Positions 9,477-17,402 of a DNA stretch of 64,000 nt are shown here, piece by piece; the first letter of the stretch is position 1; the number at the start of each line of letters is the position of its first letter. The notes under the pieces were generated by a model, which saw only the letters and a program-made list of their open reading frames with translations, made no database searches and had not been told where the DNA came from. Source of the stretch: Cupriavidus nantongensis (GTDB lineage: Bacteria; Pseudomonadota; Gammaproteobacteria; Burkholderiales; Burkholderiaceae); the NCBI RefSeq assembly GCF_001598055.1, contig NZ_CP014845.1, positions 1,612,001 to 1,676,000 of the forward strand. The letters are read 5' to 3'. The position numbers were made by a program, and so were the translations under genes.

Positions 9477-9707
9477 ATGCAAGAGAAACCCCATCCGCAG
9501 CACGAAGCCATCTTCATCGGCATTCCGGCGGAAACCCTGGAATCGCTCGACCGCATCCAGGCCGGCCTCGGTAGCATCCTGTCGCTGCTGGAAGTGGAAA
9601 GCGAACGGTCCGAGGGATGTCATGGCGTCCATTGCCTGCTGGCGATGATCAAGATGCAGGTGGATCAGATGGCTGAGGCGTTGCAGCCTGAGGCTGAGTC
9701 GTTATGA
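9477..9707 (+). CDS. Small conserved-looking protein (76 aa), possibly DUF1484-like
   Basis: Starts MQEKPHPQHEAIFIGIPAET with AGGAG 7 nt before the ATG. An upstream in-frame ATG at 9291 would make 138 residues, but it lies inside the folded leader and its extra part is arginine- and cysteine-rich low-complexity sequence, so I reject it. The protein is predicted mainly helical (residues 18-41 and 50-70), soluble, with two cysteines (CHGVHC, 48-53) that could bind metal or form a disulfide. It faintly recalls small Ralstonia/Cupriavidus proteins filed as DUF1484; I cannot confirm this. It stands alone between the sigma-54 activator and a REP cluster. Confidence 0.65.
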   Translation: MQEKPHPQHEAIFIGIPAETLESLDRIQAGLGSILSLLEVESERSEGCHGVHCLLAMIKMQVDQMAEALQPEAESL

Positions 9708-10106
9708 CGCACGGTCATGCGGCTCCGCCCCTCTCCCGCACGCGGAAGAGGAGAGAAATCCCGCAGTTTCGCACTGCGCTCCGGCACCTGATGCTTGCCG
9801 ATTGAGTACTCCCTCTCCCTCTGGGAGAGGGTTGGGGTGAGGGCGGGCGCTACCACGAAGTGAAGGTCCTCGCATTGCCAGCGCCGGCCCTCACCCCCGC
9901 CCCTCTCCCGCAGGCGGGAGAGGGGCGCACACAGCCGGGAATCGAGGGGCCATCAGGTCTCTGAACAACTGAGCTTGCACAGATCCCGGTGTTGCCTGAC
10001 ACGCGGGACGGATCAGAGCTCCAGCCCAGGGCCCGCCAGAGCGCGGCCGTATAGCTGGCGAACCGATGCATGCCAAGGGGTAGCAGCACCGGCTGCGCCA
10101 CCGCCA
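9708..10106. other. Gene-free stretch with REP elements and unassigned sequence
   Basis: The first half is the REP cluster listed separately. From 9926 to 10106 no convincing gene is seen. A minus-strand frame opening at 10106 (MAVAQPVLLPLGMHRF) overlaps the stop of the Bug remnant and resembles the start of a second operon gene, but it runs into the REP element and is not recognisable. Confidence 0.5.
9720..9925. repeat. REP-like inverted repeat cluster, copy 1
   Basis: The core at 9806-9925 runs from GTACTCCCTCTCCC to GGGAGAGGGG with facing palindromes of the CCTCTCCCGC..GCGGGAGAGG type. A degenerate third unit lies at 9728-9756. The core shares its ends and a central CGAAGTGAA block with the copy at 22433-22555, so it is a dispersed genomic repeat. 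It follows the small protein gene. Confidence 0.8.
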
Positions 10107-10256
10107 TCACTCCATCTTGAGCCCGACCGCCTTCGTCATGGCCTGGTAGGTCGGCCAGGTGCGGCCGATGAACTGCTGCAGCGCTTCACCGGTCAGCGGC
10201 GTGTCCTGACTGCCCAACTGCTCGCGCACATTCCTGACCGCCTCCGATTCGGTGAC
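10107..10256 (-). pseudogene. C-terminal remnant of a Bug/TctC solute receptor
   Basis: Read on the minus strand, about 50 codons end in LQQFIGRTWPTYQAMTKAV and a TGA at 10107-10109. This matches the last helix region of Bug-type periplasmic receptors, where a QF..I..E...Y...I pattern precedes the stop. The rest of the gene, which should lie at higher coordinates, is absent: at about 10258 the sequence changes to the 3' part of a CoA-transferase in the opposite orientation. Confidence 0.55.
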
Positions 10257-10260
10257 CGAC

Positions 10261-10566
10261 TGCAAGAACATCCAGGCAATCTACGCCGAGTTGCGCAAGA
10301 TCACCGCGCAGTACACCACCAGGGAAATGATGGACGTTTGCCGGAAAATGGACATCCCGGTCGCGGAGATGTACTCGATCCACTCCATCCAGAACCATCC
10401 CCAGGTGCAAAGCACAGGCTTGTTCCAGACCATGGCGCACCCCACCGAAGACGAAGTGGTGACGACCCGGCCGACAGCGCTTTTCTCGAAAACGCCTGCG
10501 TCGATCTATAAGCCCGCGCCTAACCTGGGCGAGGATACCGAGCGTATCCTGAATCCCGCGCCGTGA
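10261..10566 (+). pseudogene. C-terminal remnant of a CaiB/BaiF CoA-transferase
   Basis: About 101 codons from CKNIQAIYAELRKITAQ to the TGA at 10564. VCRKMDIPVAEMYSIHSIQ, HPQVQSTGLFQTM and TALFSKTPASIYKPAP are typical of the last 100 residues of class III CoA-transferases, and PNLGEDTERIL is the usual end. Some 300 N-terminal residues are missing, and no proper start or ribosome site exists, so it is a relic. It abuts the Bug remnant head to head. Confidence 0.7.
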
Positions 10567-10651
10567 CGCGATCGGGGTATCAGACAACGCTGGCACACAG
10601 GGCAGCGCCAACCTGTCATGCAGCGCCTGGCAGCGTTACCCGGCGCTGCCG

Positions 10652-11164
10652 TCAGCGCTGGACCGCCAGCAAGTCGCCCACGGCGGGCGTGGCCAGCGCC
10701 CCCATCACACGCAACGCCGCCACCTCCGCCGGCGACCACACGGACCGATCCGCCAGATAGTTGAAGGTCCCGATCACGCGCGAGTGGCAGCACAGCGGCA
10801 CATTGACCACCGCCGTGCAGCCGAGCGCGCGGATGAGCTGCACGTCATCGAACACCTCCGCCAGCGCGGCATCGCCCTCGCCGACAAAGACCTCGCCGCG
10901 CTCGAGCAAGTGGCGCCGCCATGGACTGTCGCCCTTCTGCTTGCGTCCGCCTATCGGATAAGCGGATGGGTGGGACGACCACAGGCGTTCGATCTGGGCC
11001 GGCCCGGCGTGCCAGGCGTTGATGGTCAGCAGACCGGGGCCCAGCGCCTGCAGCGTGGCGGCGCCGATCGCATCGAACGCGGCGCCGGGATCGCGGGCCT
11101 GCTGCAGCTGGTCGCACAGCACATTGGCCGCGGCCACCAGCGAGGCGGTGCGCAGCAGGCTCAT
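10652..11164 (-). CDS. GAF domain protein
   Basis: 170 residues, nearly all one GAF-like domain (INAWHAGPAQIERLWSSHP, LGCTAVVNVPLCCHSRVIGT, FNYLADRSVWSPAEVAAL). GAF domains bind small ligands or tetrapyrroles. There is no output domain, so it is either a soluble binding protein or a partner of another regulator. The ATG at 11164 lies one base past the stop of the Bug receptor gene (11166-11168), so it is translationally coupled and is the third gene of the gamma-glutamyltransferase operon. A GAF protein in a tripartite-receptor operon is unusual. A GC hairpin without a T-run follows at 10629-10650. Confidence 0.8.
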   Translation of the reverse strand: MSLLRTASLVAAANVLCDQLQQARDPGAAFDAIGAATLQALGPGLLTINAWHAGPAQIERLWSSHPSAYPIGGRKQKGDSPWRRHLLERGEVFVGEGDAALAEVFDDVQLIRALGCTAVVNVPLCCHSRVIGTFNYLADRSVWSPAEVAALRVMGALATPAVGDLLAVQR

Positions 11165-11165
11165 G

Positions 11166-12143
11166 TCATTCCCCCTTGATGCCGAGTTCGCGGATCAGCT
11201 TGCCGTAGCGCTCGGCATCGCGCTGCAGGATGGTGCCGAACTGCTGCGGCGTGGAGGTCGCGGTCTCGACGCCGATGGCGTTCATCTTGGACTTGACCTC
11301 GGGCAACGACATCACCGCGTTGATCTCGCGGTTCAGGCGCGCGGCCAGCTCCGCCGGCATGCCTTTGGGACCGAAGGCACCGTACCAGACCGCCAGTTCA
11401 TAGCCGGGCACGGCTTCGGCCACGGTCGGCACATTGGGCAGCAATGGTGAGCGCTTGCCCTCCGTAACCGCCAGCAGGCGCAGCTTGCCGCCCTTCACGT
11501 GCGGCAGCGTCTGGGTGCCGGCCGAGAACAGCAGCTGGGTCTGGCCCGCGACGGTATCGACCACGGCGGGCGCGCCGCCCTTGTACGGCACGTGCAGCAT
11601 CTGCACGCCGGCCATCTTCTCGAACAGCACCGCGCTCAGGTGGTTGGTGGAACCCGGTCCGGCGCTGGCGTAGGCCAGCTTGCCCGGATTGGCCCTGGCG
11701 TAGGCGATCAGTTCCTTGACGTTGTGCGCCGGCACCGACGGATGCACCACCATCGTGTTGGTCACATAAGCCAGCAGGCCCAGCGGCGTGAAATCCTCCA
11801 CGCCGCGGAACGGCATGTTCGGCATCAGCGCAGGGTTCATCGCGTGGGTGCTCATCGAACCGACCAGCAGCGTGTAGCCGTCGGGCCTGGCACGCGCCAC
11901 CATGGCCGAGCCGATATTGCCGGAGGCGCCGGGCTTGTTGTCGACGATCACCGGCTGGCCGAGCGAGCGCGTCAGGTGTTCGGACAGCACGCGCGCCAGG
12001 ATATCGGTCGAGCCGCCGGCAGCCCAAGGCACGATCAGCGTGATCGGCTTCTGCGGCCAGTTGTCGGCGGCGCTTGCGGCGCCGCCCAGGCACATCGCCA
12101 GTGCGGCCATGCCGCCCAGCAGGGTCTTGGTCATCCATCGCAT
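11166..12143 (-). CDS. Bug/TctC-family periplasmic solute receptor
   Basis: 325 residues with a Sec signal peptide (cleavage probably after AASA, about residue 25). It has the family signatures ITLIVPWAAGGSTDILAR and VVDNKPGASGN-like VDNKPGASGNIGSAMVAR, then PDGYTLLVGS. Such proteins capture organic acids or similar anions in the periplasm for a TctAB-type transporter. No tctA/tctB adjoin it; the only tctBA pair in the window is at 30-32 kb. It is preceded by the gamma-glutamyltransferase gene (57 nt gap) and followed by the GAF gene. GGAGGAG lies just before the ATG at 12143. Confidence 0.93.
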   Translation of the reverse strand: MRWMTKTLLGGMAALAMCLGGAASAADNWPQKPITLIVPWAAGGSTDILARVLSEHLTRSLGQPVIVDNKPGASGNIGSAMVARARPDGYTLLVGSMSTHAMNPALMPNMPFRGVEDFTPLGLLAYVTNTMVVHPSVPAHNVKELIAYARANPGKLAYASAGPGSTNHLSAVLFEKMAGVQMLHVPYKGGAPAVVDTVAGQTQLLFSAGTQTLPHVKGGKLRLLAVTEGKRSPLLPNVPTVAEAVPGYELAVWYGAFGPKGMPAELAARLNREINAVMSLPEVKSKMNAIGVETATSTPQQFGTILQRDAERYGKLIRELGIKGE

Positions 12144-12200
12144 GGTGTTACTCCTCCGTCTTCGTTTTTGCCTGTCTATTGGGTGGAACCGGTTGGATCG

Positions 12201-14030
12201 TCAGCGTCCGGCGGCATAGCCCTGCATGCCGCGCGGATTGGCGCCTGCGCGCAGCACCAGCCGGCCGCGGGCGTCGAACTGGCGCGTGCAGGCCGACATG
12301 CGGCCCTCGGACCATGGCTCGCCCACGCGCACGTCGTGGCCGCGCTCGCGCAGTGCCGCGAGCGTGCTGTCCGGGAAGCGCGATTCGATGCTGATGCGGT
12401 TGAGCACGGTCTGGCGCGGCCAGAACGACGCCGGGAAGTGGTCGACATGCCAGGCCGGCGCGTCGATCGCCTCCTGCAGGTTCATGCCATGCACGGCATG
12501 GCGCAGGAAGAATGCCAGCGACCACTGGTCTTGCTGGTCGCCGCCGGGCGTGCCGAACACCATGTAGGGTTCGCCATCGCGCAGCGCCAGCGATGGCGAC
12601 AGCGTGGTGCAGGGACGCTTGCCGGGCGCCAGCGTGTTGGGCAGTCCTGGCTCGAGCCATGTCATCTGCAGGCGGGTATTGAGCGCGAAGCCGAGCGCCG
12701 GGATGGTCGGGCTCGACGACAGCCACCCACCCGACGGCGTGGCAGCGACCATGTTGCCGTGGCGGTCGATCACGTCGATATGGCAGGTATCGCCGACAAA
12801 GATCTCCTGCTCGGCCCATTCGGCCACCGGCGGCAGTTCTGCAAAGGTGGGCTCGCCCACGCCGAAGCGCACGTCGGCGCGCTCAAGCGTGCGCGTGGCC
12901 GCGGCCAGGTCGGGCAGGCGCGGCGCGATGCCGTTGACCGTGCCGGGCTCGAGCGTCAGCGCCGCCTGCGCGCCGATGCGCTGCGCGCGCGTGGCCAGGT
13001 AGCCATCGTCCAGCAAACCGGCGAGCGGGCTCGCGGCGAAACGGGGATCGCCGTACCACGCCAGCCGGTCAGCCATGGCCAGCTTGGCGGCCTCGGCAAT
13101 GCGGTGCACGAACTCGGGTGAATCCGCCGCGTGCTGTTCCAGGCCGGCATGGCGCAGCATGCCGAGTTGCTGCAGGAACACCGGCCCCTGGCTCCAGATG
13201 CCGCACTTGGCCACGGTATAGCGGCCGAAATCCAGGGTCGCGGGCGCCTCGATCTCGGGCGTCCAGCTTGCCATGTCTTCACGGCGCAGCAGGCCGGCGT
13301 GCTTGTCGCCGGTGGTGTCGCGCACCGGCGTACTGCGGCAATACGCATCGATTTCCTGCGCGACGAAACCGCGGTACCAGCAGTCCAGCGCCGCATCGAT
13401 CTGGCCGGTGCGGGTCTCGCTGCGGCGCTGCGCTTCTTCGACGATGCGGGTATAGGTGGCCGCCAGCACCGGCAGCGTATGCAGGCTGCCGGGGCGCGGC
13501 ACCTTGCCGTCGGGCAGCCAGGTCCGGGCCGAGCTGTGCCATTCGTCGCGGAACAGCGCCTGCACCGCCAGGATCGCGCGCGCGATGCGCGGCACCAGCG
13601 GAAAGCCGTCGCGCGCATAGCCGATGGCGGGTGCCAGCACCTCGGCGAGGGTCCAGCTGCCATGTTCGCGCAGCATCGTCAGCCATGCGCCGAAGGCACC
13701 GGGCACGGCGGCCGGTATCAGGCCGATGCCGGGCACCAGGTCCAGGCCCATGGCGCGCAGCGTGGCGGGATCGGCCAGCGCCGGCGCCGGGCCCTGCCCG
13801 CACACCGAGCGCATGGCGCGCTCGCGCTCGCTCCAGTACAGGATCGGCACTTCGCCGCCGGGGCCGTTCAGGTGCGGCTCGACCACCTGCAGCACAAAGC
13901 CCGCGGCGACCGCGGCATCGAAGGCGTTGCCGCCGCGCTCCAGCACGCCCATGGCGGTCTGCGTGGCCAGCCAGTGGGTGGACGCCGCAACGCCAAAGGT
14001 GCCGACAATCTCGGGACGGGTGGTGAACAT
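12201..14030 (-). CDS. Gamma-glutamyltransferase family protein
   Basis: 609 residues of the Ntn-hydrolase gamma-glutamyltransferase family. The N part has WLATQTAMGVLERGGNAFDA and EPHLNGPGGEVPILYW. The predicted autocleavage and nucleophile threonine is T415 in GDTCHIDVIDRHGN. Conserved small-subunit blocks follow (LSPSLALRDG, VFGTPGGDQQDQ). There is no obvious signal peptide, unlike classical periplasmic Ggt, so it may be a cytoplasmic member acting on gamma-glutamyl compounds or a related amide substrate. The ATG at 14030 has AGGAG 7 nt upstream; longer in-frame extensions would cross the LysR operators at 14070-14121. It heads the operon with the Bug receptor and GAF genes, so import and hydrolysis of one substrate is a fair inference. 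Confidence 0.88.
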   Translation of the reverse strand: MFTTRPEIVGTFGVAASTHWLATQTAMGVLERGGNAFDAAVAAGFVLQVVEPHLNGPGGEVPILYWSERERAMRSVCGQGPAPALADPATLRAMGLDLVPGIGLIPAAVPGAFGAWLTMLREHGSWTLAEVLAPAIGYARDGFPLVPRIARAILAVQALFRDEWHSSARTWLPDGKVPRPGSLHTLPVLAATYTRIVEEAQRRSETRTGQIDAALDCWYRGFVAQEIDAYCRSTPVRDTTGDKHAGLLRREDMASWTPEIEAPATLDFGRYTVAKCGIWSQGPVFLQQLGMLRHAGLEQHAADSPEFVHRIAEAAKLAMADRLAWYGDPRFAASPLAGLLDDGYLATRAQRIGAQAALTLEPGTVNGIAPRLPDLAAATRTLERADVRFGVGEPTFAELPPVAEWAEQEIFVGDTCHIDVIDRHGNMVAATPSGGWLSSSPTIPALGFALNTRLQMTWLEPGLPNTLAPGKRPCTTLSPSLALRDGEPYMVFGTPGGDQQDQWSLAFFLRHAVHGMNLQEAIDAPAWHVDHFPASFWPRQTVLNRISIESRFPDSTLAALRERGHDVRVGEPWSEGRMSACTRQFDARGRLVLRAGANPRGMQGYAAGR

Positions 14031-14069
14031 GGGAACGCTCCTGTGATGCCGGCCAGTATAGGTTTGCGG

Positions 14070-14121
14070 AATAACCAGCTGTGCCTGTTTGGTTATTGTG
14101 GTATTACCATCCGGTAATACC
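14070..14121. promoter_or_regulatory. Two nested dyads between the Ggt operon and the LysR gene
   Basis: AATAACC (14070-14076) pairs with GGTTATT (14091-14097), and GGTATTACC (14100-14108) pairs perfectly with GGTAATACC (14113-14121). Paired AT-rich dyads between divergent genes are the usual layout of LysR-type recognition and activation sites. Which strand uses which dyad is not known. Confidence 0.7.
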
Positions 14122-14160
14122 TTCATCGCGCCGGCCAAGCGCCCGGCGCAGCAAGCCCCC

Positions 14161-15111
14161 ATGTCCGTCGCCCCCGACAAGCTGGTCCACAACCTGGTAT
14201 CGCGGCTGCGCCTGCGCCACCTGCCGCTGCTGCTCGCGCTGGCGCGGCAGCGCTCGGTGTCGCGCGTCGCGGCCGAGCTCAACCTGTCGCAGCCCGCCGT
14301 CACCAAGACCCTGCGCGAGATCGAAGACATCTTCATGGTGCCGCTGTTCACCCGTACCCGGCGCGGACTGGAACCCACGCCCACCGGCCTGGCGGTGCTG
14401 GCACATGCCAGGCTGACCCTGGCCGATGCCGATGCGCTGGGGCGCGAACTGGCGGCGATCGAAGCGGGATTGTCCGGCCGGCTGCGCCTGGGCGTGATTC
14501 CCTACATCAGCCGCGGCGTGCTGGATACGGCTTGCACCTTCGGCCTGGCGCAGACTCCGCGGGTGTCGGTGCTGGTGCGCGAAGGCACCACCGACGAGCT
14601 GGTCAGCGCACTGCGCGAGCACGAACTGGACTGCGTCATCGCGCGCACCTTCTTTGCCCCAGGCGCGGACATCGTGCAGCAGCCGCTGTATCGCGAAGAG
14701 CCGGCACTGGTCGTGCCCGCCGCGGCCGCGACGCGGCTGGCGCGCGGCGCGCTCGACTGGCACCGGCTGGCCGAACGCGACTGGATCCTGCCGCCGCCCA
14801 ACACGCCGATCCGGCGCACCATCAACACCATCTTCGCGGTCGCCGGGGTGGCGCAGCCGACGCCGATGGTCGAAACGTATTCGATCAAGACCATGGCCAC
14901 GCTGATGCGCCGGCATCCGGCAGCGACGACCATTGTGCCCAGGGCGGTCGCGAACGAACTGGTCGAGGCCAGGGGTGCGGTGGTGCTGCCGCATGCGCTG
15001 AGCTGGGACCTGCCGCCGGTGGGCGTGATGTGGCGGCGCCAGCCGGTGGAGGACGATGTGGTCGCGGCGCTGGTGGCGTGCCTGCGCGCGCTGCCGGCAG
15101 ACCTCAGCTAG
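14161..15111 (+). CDS. LysR-type transcriptional regulator
   Basis: 316 residues: winged helix at about 15-75 (LALARQRSVSRVAAELNLSQ, PAVTKTLREIEDIF) and a LysR substrate-binding domain behind (GRLRLGVIPYIS). I start it at the ATG at 14161. A TTG at 14089 keeps the frame but lies inside the operator dyads, so the longer form is improbable. It is divergent from the Ggt-Bug-GAF operon and very likely controls it and itself through the dyads at 14070-14121. The effector is unknown; a substrate of the neighbouring receptor is the natural guess. Confidence 0.92.
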   Translation: MSVAPDKLVHNLVSRLRLRHLPLLLALARQRSVSRVAAELNLSQPAVTKTLREIEDIFMVPLFTRTRRGLEPTPTGLAVLAHARLTLADADALGRELAAIEAGLSGRLRLGVIPYISRGVLDTACTFGLAQTPRVSVLVREGTTDELVSALREHELDCVIARTFFAPGADIVQQPLYREEPALVVPAAAATRLARGALDWHRLAERDWILPPPNTPIRRTINTIFAVAGVAQPTPMVETYSIKTMATLMRRHPAATTIVPRAVANELVEARGAVVLPHALSWDLPPVGVMWRRQPVEDDVVAALVACLRALPADLS

Positions 15112-15159
15112 TCTGCGGCAGGCGCCCGGGCAAGACCCGTGCGCGCTCGCGGCCAGGCA

Positions 15160-17370
15160 TCAATTCCGCGTCAGCACCCGCACCGGCCCGCGCCGCTCCA
15201 GCACGTCTACCACCACGCGCTCGCCCGAACGCCGCACCGCGACGTCGGCACTGCCGCCGCCGACGCCGAGGTTGCGGAACACCACCTCGTCCAGGAACGG
15301 CGGCAGCGACGGGTTCTCGAACGTGATCGCCGGCTCCTGCGTGTCGAAGTCCAGCCCCAGGCAGGCCTGCAGCATCAGCAGCGGCGCGGCCGCGGCCCAG
15401 GCCTGCGGCGCGCACGCTACCGGATAGAAGGTCGGGCCCTGGCTGCGCTGGCGCGCGAAGCCGCAGAACAGTTCGGGCAGGCGCCGCAGGTCGATATAGC
15501 TCGATGCCGCGAACAGGCCCTCGAAAATGCGGCTGGCTTCGGGGTGGTAGCCGTAGCGCGCCATGCCCGCCGCGATCAGGGCATTGTCATGCGGCCAGAC
15601 CGAGCCGTTGTGGTAGCTCATCGGGTTGAAGCGCGCCGCGTCCGCGGCGACGGTGCGGATGCCCCAGCCGCAGAAGGAGGTGCTTTGCATCAGCGTGCCG
15701 ACCACGGACGGCACGCGCTCCGGCAGCGCGATGCCGGTAAACAACGTATGGCCCGCGTTGGAGCCGCGGATGCGGCACGGCTGCTTGCTGCCATCGAGCG
15801 CCAGCACGTAAGTGCCGAGCGCGGGGTCATAGAAGTGCTTGTCGAAGGCGTCGCGCAGCACTTCCGCCCGGGCGACATAGCGGGCCGCGCCTTCGCTGTC
15901 GTCCAGCGCCGCGCGGATCTGCGCCGCGGCCTGCCAGGCGCCGTAGGTGTAGGCCTGGACCTCGGCCAGCGCGATCGGGCCGGCGGCGAGCCGCCCGTCC
16001 TCGTGGAACACCGAATCGCGGCTGTCTTTCCAGCCCTGGTTGATCAGGCCCTCGGGCGACTGCCGGCCGTATTCGACGAACCCGTCGCCGTCGCGGTCGC
16101 CGTATTCGCTGATCCAGTCCAGCGCGGCCTGCAGCCTGGGCCACAGCGCGCGCACGGTGTCGACATCGCCGGTGCGCCGCAGGTAGGCGCCGGCCAGCAG
16201 CACGAACAGCGGCGTGGCATCGACGCTGCCGTAGTAGAGCGCGAACGGCACCTCGCCCAGGCGCGCCATTTCGCCATGGCGCATCTCGTGCAGGATCTTG
16301 CCGGGCTCGGCATCGGCATTCGGGTCGACCGTCTCGGCCTGCATCGCGGCGAGGTACTGCAGCACGCCGCGCGCGATCTCGGGATCGAGCCATAGCGTCT
16401 GCAGCGCGGTGATCAGCGCATCGCGGCCGAATACCGTGCTGAACCACGGGATGCCGGCATACGGGTAAGGTCCGTGCACGGTGTTGGTCAGCAGCATGTA
16501 CAGGTCGGAGATGCTGCGCCGCGCGACTTCGTTGAACAGCTCGTTCGAGGTGGTGATCGATGCCGCGCGCCCGGACGAGCGCCGCAGTTCGCGCCGGGAC
16601 TGCAGCAGCGCGCCGAGAAAGGACTGGGCCTCGCGCTCTTCATGATCGACCGACTGGCAGCGGATCTCCATGCGCAGCAGCTGCATGCACGACGGCTTGA
16701 GCAGCAGCGTGAAGCTGGCGCGGCTGCCGCTCAGCGCCTGTGGCACCGGGTCGAACGAGATCCGGGTTTCGCGCCGCGCCTCGTCCAGGCCGGTGTAGCT
16801 CAGCGTGACCGCCGCGCCGTTGACTTGCGGCGGGTGCATGGTGCCGCGCCGCAGCCGCTGCGTGCCGCGCACTTCGAACAGGTCGGCAAAGTCCGCATCG
16901 AAAGCGATGTCAATGCACACGCGCCGCGGCCGGTCGTCGAAGTTGCGCACGCTCAGGCGTTCATAGCAGGCGCCGTTCCACAGGAAGCGCGAGCGGCGCA
17001 GGTGGATCAGGTCGTGCTCCAGCCATAGCGCACCCTCCTGGTCGAACAGGTCCGGATTGGTCAGGTCGCAGGTCAGCGCGGCGTTGTCGTCGCGCAGCGT
17101 TGACGACAGCAGCATCGGGCGCTGCCCTTCCACCGTCAGCCGCAGGAAGGACAGGTGGCGCGTGTCGAAATGGAACAGCCCCTCGGGGCTGCCCGGCGCG
17201 CCGATCGCATCACCGTTATGGTCGAACAGCGCGAAGGTGTCGCCATGCTTGAGCGTGCGCGGGCGCCGCTCCTGCAGCGATGCCGCCGCGGGGATATAGA
17301 ACTGCGCGACGTCGCCGGCGCCGGCGACCGCCACCGAGCGGTTGGGATGTTCCGTGGATTCTGCAGGCAT
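15160..17370 (-). CDS. Amylo-alpha-1,6-glucosidase / glycogen-debranching-type glycoside hydrolase
   Basis: 736 residues. An N-terminal GDE_N-like beta domain (about 40-260: HGDTFALFDHNGD, GLFHFDTRHLSFLRL) is followed by an (alpha/alpha)6 barrel (about 310-700) with GIPWFSTVFGRDALIT, NQGWKDSRDS, YTYGAWQAAA and NGSVWPHDNALIAAGM. This is the family annotated as amylo-alpha-1,6-glucosidase or as a trehalose/glucosylglycerate-type hydrolase; its true substrate is often untested. The start at ATG 17370 has GGAGAG 8 nt upstream. It follows a GT4 glycosyltransferase gene by 32 nt, and the pair looks like a two-gene operon for making or trimming a glucoside. Confidence 0.88.
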   Translation of the reverse strand: MPAESTEHPNRSVAVAGAGDVAQFYIPAAASLQERRPRTLKHGDTFALFDHNGDAIGAPGSPEGLFHFDTRHLSFLRLTVEGQRPMLLSSTLRDDNAALTCDLTNPDLFDQEGALWLEHDLIHLRRSRFLWNGACYERLSVRNFDDRPRRVCIDIAFDADFADLFEVRGTQRLRRGTMHPPQVNGAAVTLSYTGLDEARRETRISFDPVPQALSGSRASFTLLLKPSCMQLLRMEIRCQSVDHEEREAQSFLGALLQSRRELRRSSGRAASITTSNELFNEVARRSISDLYMLLTNTVHGPYPYAGIPWFSTVFGRDALITALQTLWLDPEIARGVLQYLAAMQAETVDPNADAEPGKILHEMRHGEMARLGEVPFALYYGSVDATPLFVLLAGAYLRRTGDVDTVRALWPRLQAALDWISEYGDRDGDGFVEYGRQSPEGLINQGWKDSRDSVFHEDGRLAAGPIALAEVQAYTYGAWQAAAQIRAALDDSEGAARYVARAEVLRDAFDKHFYDPALGTYVLALDGSKQPCRIRGSNAGHTLFTGIALPERVPSVVGTLMQSTSFCGWGIRTVAADAARFNPMSYHNGSVWPHDNALIAAGMARYGYHPEASRIFEGLFAASSYIDLRRLPELFCGFARQRSQGPTFYPVACAPQAWAAAAPLLMLQACLGLDFDTQEPAITFENPSLPPFLDEVVFRNLGVGGGSADVAVRRSGERVVVDVLERRGPVRVLTRN

Positions 17371-17402
17371 GAGGGAGTCTCTCCAGCAGTGGTCGTGTGC
17401 GG

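Noticed and set aside
10186..10611. 141-codon minus-strand frame
   Set aside because: Antisense to the CaiB remnant with no homology that I recognise and no ribosome site.
14089..14160. Longer LysR start (TTG at 14089)
   Set aside because: It overlaps the operator dyads and has no ribosome site.
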